NCBI GenBank assembly: GCA_021325365.1
Contig: JAJPHF010000138.1
Location: 1 to 22,700 of the forward strand
DNA: 22,700 bases
DNA from: Pseudomonadota bacterium
GTDB taxonomy: Bacteria > Chloroflexota > UBA6077 > JAJPHF01
Direction: 5' to 3'
Shown: piece by piece, positions 20,955 to 22,700 of the stretch
Layout of the letters: the number at the start of each line of letters is the position of its first letter
How positions within the stretch are numbered: the first letter of the stretch is position 1
The notes under the pieces: generated by a model
What the model was told of the DNA's origin: nothing
What the model saw: only the letters and a program-made list of their open reading frames with translations
Databases searched by the model: none
Translations under genes and position numbers: made by a program

Positions 20955-22700
20955 ATGGCCCTGAAAGAAGTCGCGCGAGCGCGCCGCCAAGGGTCGAGCA
21001 TCTGGGACCCGGTCCTCGTGCGGCGCGCGGCCCGTGAGTCGTTCCCGAAGCTCGACCCGCGGCTGATGGCCAAGAACCCGGTGATGTTCGTCGTCGAGAT
21101 CGGCAGCGTCATCACCACGGTGGTGCTCGTCGAGGGCCTCCTCGGGATCCTCGGCGTCAACGTTGGCTTCGTGCTCCAGGTGACGCTCTGGCTGTGGTTC
21201 ACGGTGCTGTTCGCCAACTTCGCGGAGGCCATCGCCGAGGCGCGGGGCAAGGCGCAGGCCGACACGCTGCGGAGCATGCGCAGCGACACGCCGGCCAAGC
21301 TGCTCCAGCCCGATGGCGCGGTGAAGATCGTGAGCTCGACCGAGCTGCGGAAAGGCCACGTCGTCCTGGTCGAGGCGGGCGACCTGGTGCCCGGCGATGG
21401 CGCGGTGATCGAGGGCGTGGCCTACGTCAACGAGGCCGCTATCACCGGCGAGTCGGCGCCCGTGCTCAAGGAGCCCGGCACCGACATCTCCAGCTCGGTG
21501 ACGGGCGGCACGCAGGTGACATCCGACTGGATCAAGGTGGAAATCACCTCGAATCCGGGCGAGACGTTCCTCGACCGCATGATCGCGCTCGTGGAGGGCG
21601 CGAAGCGCCAGCGCACGCCGAACGAGATCGCGCTGTCGATCCTGCTGGCGGGCCTGACGATCGTCTTCCTGCTGGCCGTGGTCACGCTGGAGCCGTTCGC
21701 GATCTACTCGGGCACGGCCGTCTCGACGGTGATCCTGATCGCCCTGCTCGTCTGTCTGATCCCGACCACCATCGGCGCGTTGCTCTCGGCCATCGGCATC
21801 GCGGGCATGGACCGCGTGACCCGCTTCAACGTGCTGGCCACCTCGGGCCGCGCCGTGGAGGCCGCGGGCGACGTGGACGTCCTGTTGCTGGACAAGACCG
21901 GCACGATCACCTTCGGCAACCGTCTGGCGAGCGAGTTCATCCCGATCCGCGGCCACACCGCGGCCGAGGTCGCCCAGGCGGCGTACCTGGCGTCCGTGGC
22001 GGACGAGACGCCCGAGGGCAAGAGCATCGTGGTGCTCGCGCGCCAGCAGGGGCACGTCGTCATGGCGGGCGGCGCCGATGGCAGTGCCACGACCGTCCTG
22101 CCCCCCGACGCGGAGCTGGTGCCCTTCTCGGCCGAGACGCGCATGAGCGGTGTCCGGTTCAATGGCACAGCCATCATGAAGGGGGCCGTGGACGCCGTGT
22201 CCAAGCAGGCGACCGGCGTGCCCGCCGACCTGGAGCCGCACGCGACCCGCATCGCCAGCGAGGGGGGCACGCCGTTGGCGGTCAGCCGCGATGGCGAGAT
22301 CCTCGGCCTGGTGTACCTCAAGGACACGGTGAAGCCCGGCCTGCGCGAGCGCTTCGACGAGCTGCGGCGTATGGGCATCCGCACGATCATGGTCACCGGC
22401 GACAACAGGCTGACCGCCGCCACCATTGCCAAGGAGGCGGGCGTCGACGACTTCGTGGCCGAGGCGAAGCCGGAGCAGAAGATCGACCTGATCCGCGCCG
22501 AGCAGGCCAAGGGCCACCTGGTGGCCATGACCGGCGACGGCACGAACGACGCGCCGGCGCTGGCGCAGGCCGACGTGGGCATGGCGATGAACTCGGGCAC
22601 GCAGGCGGCGAAAGAGGCCGGCAACATGGTCGACCTCGATTCCAACCCGACGAAGCTCATCGAGGTGGTGATGATCGGCAAGCAGCTCCTCATTACGCGC
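20955..22700 (+). CDS. kdpB: Potassium-transporting P-type ATPase subunit B (partial)
   Basis: The first 582 residues of KdpB, the ATP-hydrolysing subunit, are present; the window ends before the last membrane helices. The actuator motif TGES is at 164-167; S167 is the position whose phosphorylation inhibits the E. coli pump at high K+. The membrane motif [14 protein letters not shown] follows. DKTGT places the phosphorylated aspartate at D313, and the nucleotide and hinge motifs VTGDN and [10 protein letters not shown] (526-535) are intact. Two GGAGG copies lie upstream of the ATG; the first (20942-20946) has good spacing. The 14-bp gap to kdpA shows one operon. kdpC, and perhaps kdpD/kdpE, should follow outside the window. 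Confidence 0.97.
   Translation, partial: MALKEVARARRQGSSIWDPVLVRRAARESFPKLDPRLMAKNPVMFVVEIGSVITTVVLVEGLLGILGVNVGFVLQVTLWLWFTVLFANFAEAIAEARGKAQADTLRSMRSDTPAKLLQPDGAVKIVSSTELRKGHVVLVEAGDLVPGDGAVIEGVAYVNEAAITGESAPVLKEPGTDISSSVTGGTQVTSDWIKVEITSNPGETFLDRMIALVEGAKRQRTPNEIALSILLAGLTIVFLLAVVTLEPFAIYSGTAVSTVILIALLVCLIPTTIGALLSAIGIAGMDRVTRFNVLATSGRAVEAAGDVDVLLLDKTGTITFGNRLASEFIPIRGHTAAEVAQAAYLASVADETPEGKSIVVLARQQGHVVMAGGADGSATTVLPPDAELVPFSAETRMSGVRFNGTAIMKGAVDAVSKQATGVPADLEPHATRIASEGGTPLAVSRDGEILGLVYLKDTVKPGLRERFDELRRMGIRTIMVTGDNRLTAATIAKEAGVDDFVAEAKPEQKIDLIRAEQAKGHLVAMTGDGTNDAPALAQADVGMAMNSGTQAAKEAGNMVDLDSNPTKLIEVVMIGKQLLITR

Noticed and set aside
20868..22693. Long minus-strand frames opposite kdpB
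   Set aside because: They are antisense shadows of a highly conserved P-type ATPase gene.
1..22700. tRNA, rRNA, CRISPR arrays, insertion sequences and attachment sites
   Set aside because: No T-loop-like GGTTCGAATCC, rRNA stretch, regularly spaced repeats, transposase or integrase motif was found by reading; small divergent elements could still be missed.

Overview
The window is very GC-rich (about 70% by eye), with dense coding, GC-ending codons and GTG as well as ATG starts. It has no rRNA, tRNA, CRISPR array, insertion sequence or phage gene that I can see. Lipoprotein binding proteins with Ala/Pro/Gly-rich linkers, a hydantoinase B enzyme, Uma2, Asp-box propellers and a KimA plus Kdp potassium block together suggest a Chloroflexota-type soil or sediment bacterium. 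An actinobacterium or a Rokubacteria-like lineage is not excluded. The phylum is inference.

Left part (1-8587, + strand): the end of an unidentified gene and a strong hairpin come first. A catabolic run follows: hydantoinase B/oxoprolinase, a Uma2-type nuclease, a 52-codon ORF, the C-terminal half of a thiamine-diphosphate enzyme, a short-chain dehydrogenase and an iron(III)-type ABC substrate-binding lipoprotein. After a terminator come a flavin reductase-like protein with a good sigma-70-type promoter, an Asp-box beta-propeller protein and an alpha/beta hydrolase. This looks like uptake and breakdown of small organic compounds; the substrates are unknown.

Middle part (8588-15223): a four-helix membrane protein resembling DUF4436 and a secreted Gly/Ser/Thr/Ala-rich protein lie on the minus strand. 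A divergent cytochrome P450 follows. A NMT1/THI5-like (SsuA/NrtA type) binding lipoprotein is convergent with the P450 and has a clear promoter. Then come three small proteins: an 80-aa minus-strand ORF, a 55-aa zinc-finger-like protein and a 95-aa ORF. Convergent gene ends are marked by GC-rich hairpins.

Right part (15224-22700, + strand) is a potassium-uptake island. It holds a KimA-type K+ importer, a receiver-only response regulator, a 33-aa membrane peptide, KdpF, an undescribed 122-aa protein overlapping the kdpA start, KdpA, and KdpB cut by the window end. The main discovery candidate is here. An 11-bp tandem repeat (AAATGTTGAGC twice, 15446-15467) has a degenerate copy at 17892-17913. 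Both lie about 95 bp upstream of their genes (kimA and the response regulator leading into kdp). This looks like a shared OmpR/PhoB/KdpE-type operator for a K+ regulon. A perfect 20-bp inverted repeat inside the 122-aa gene, about 70 bp before kdpA, may add RNA-level control.
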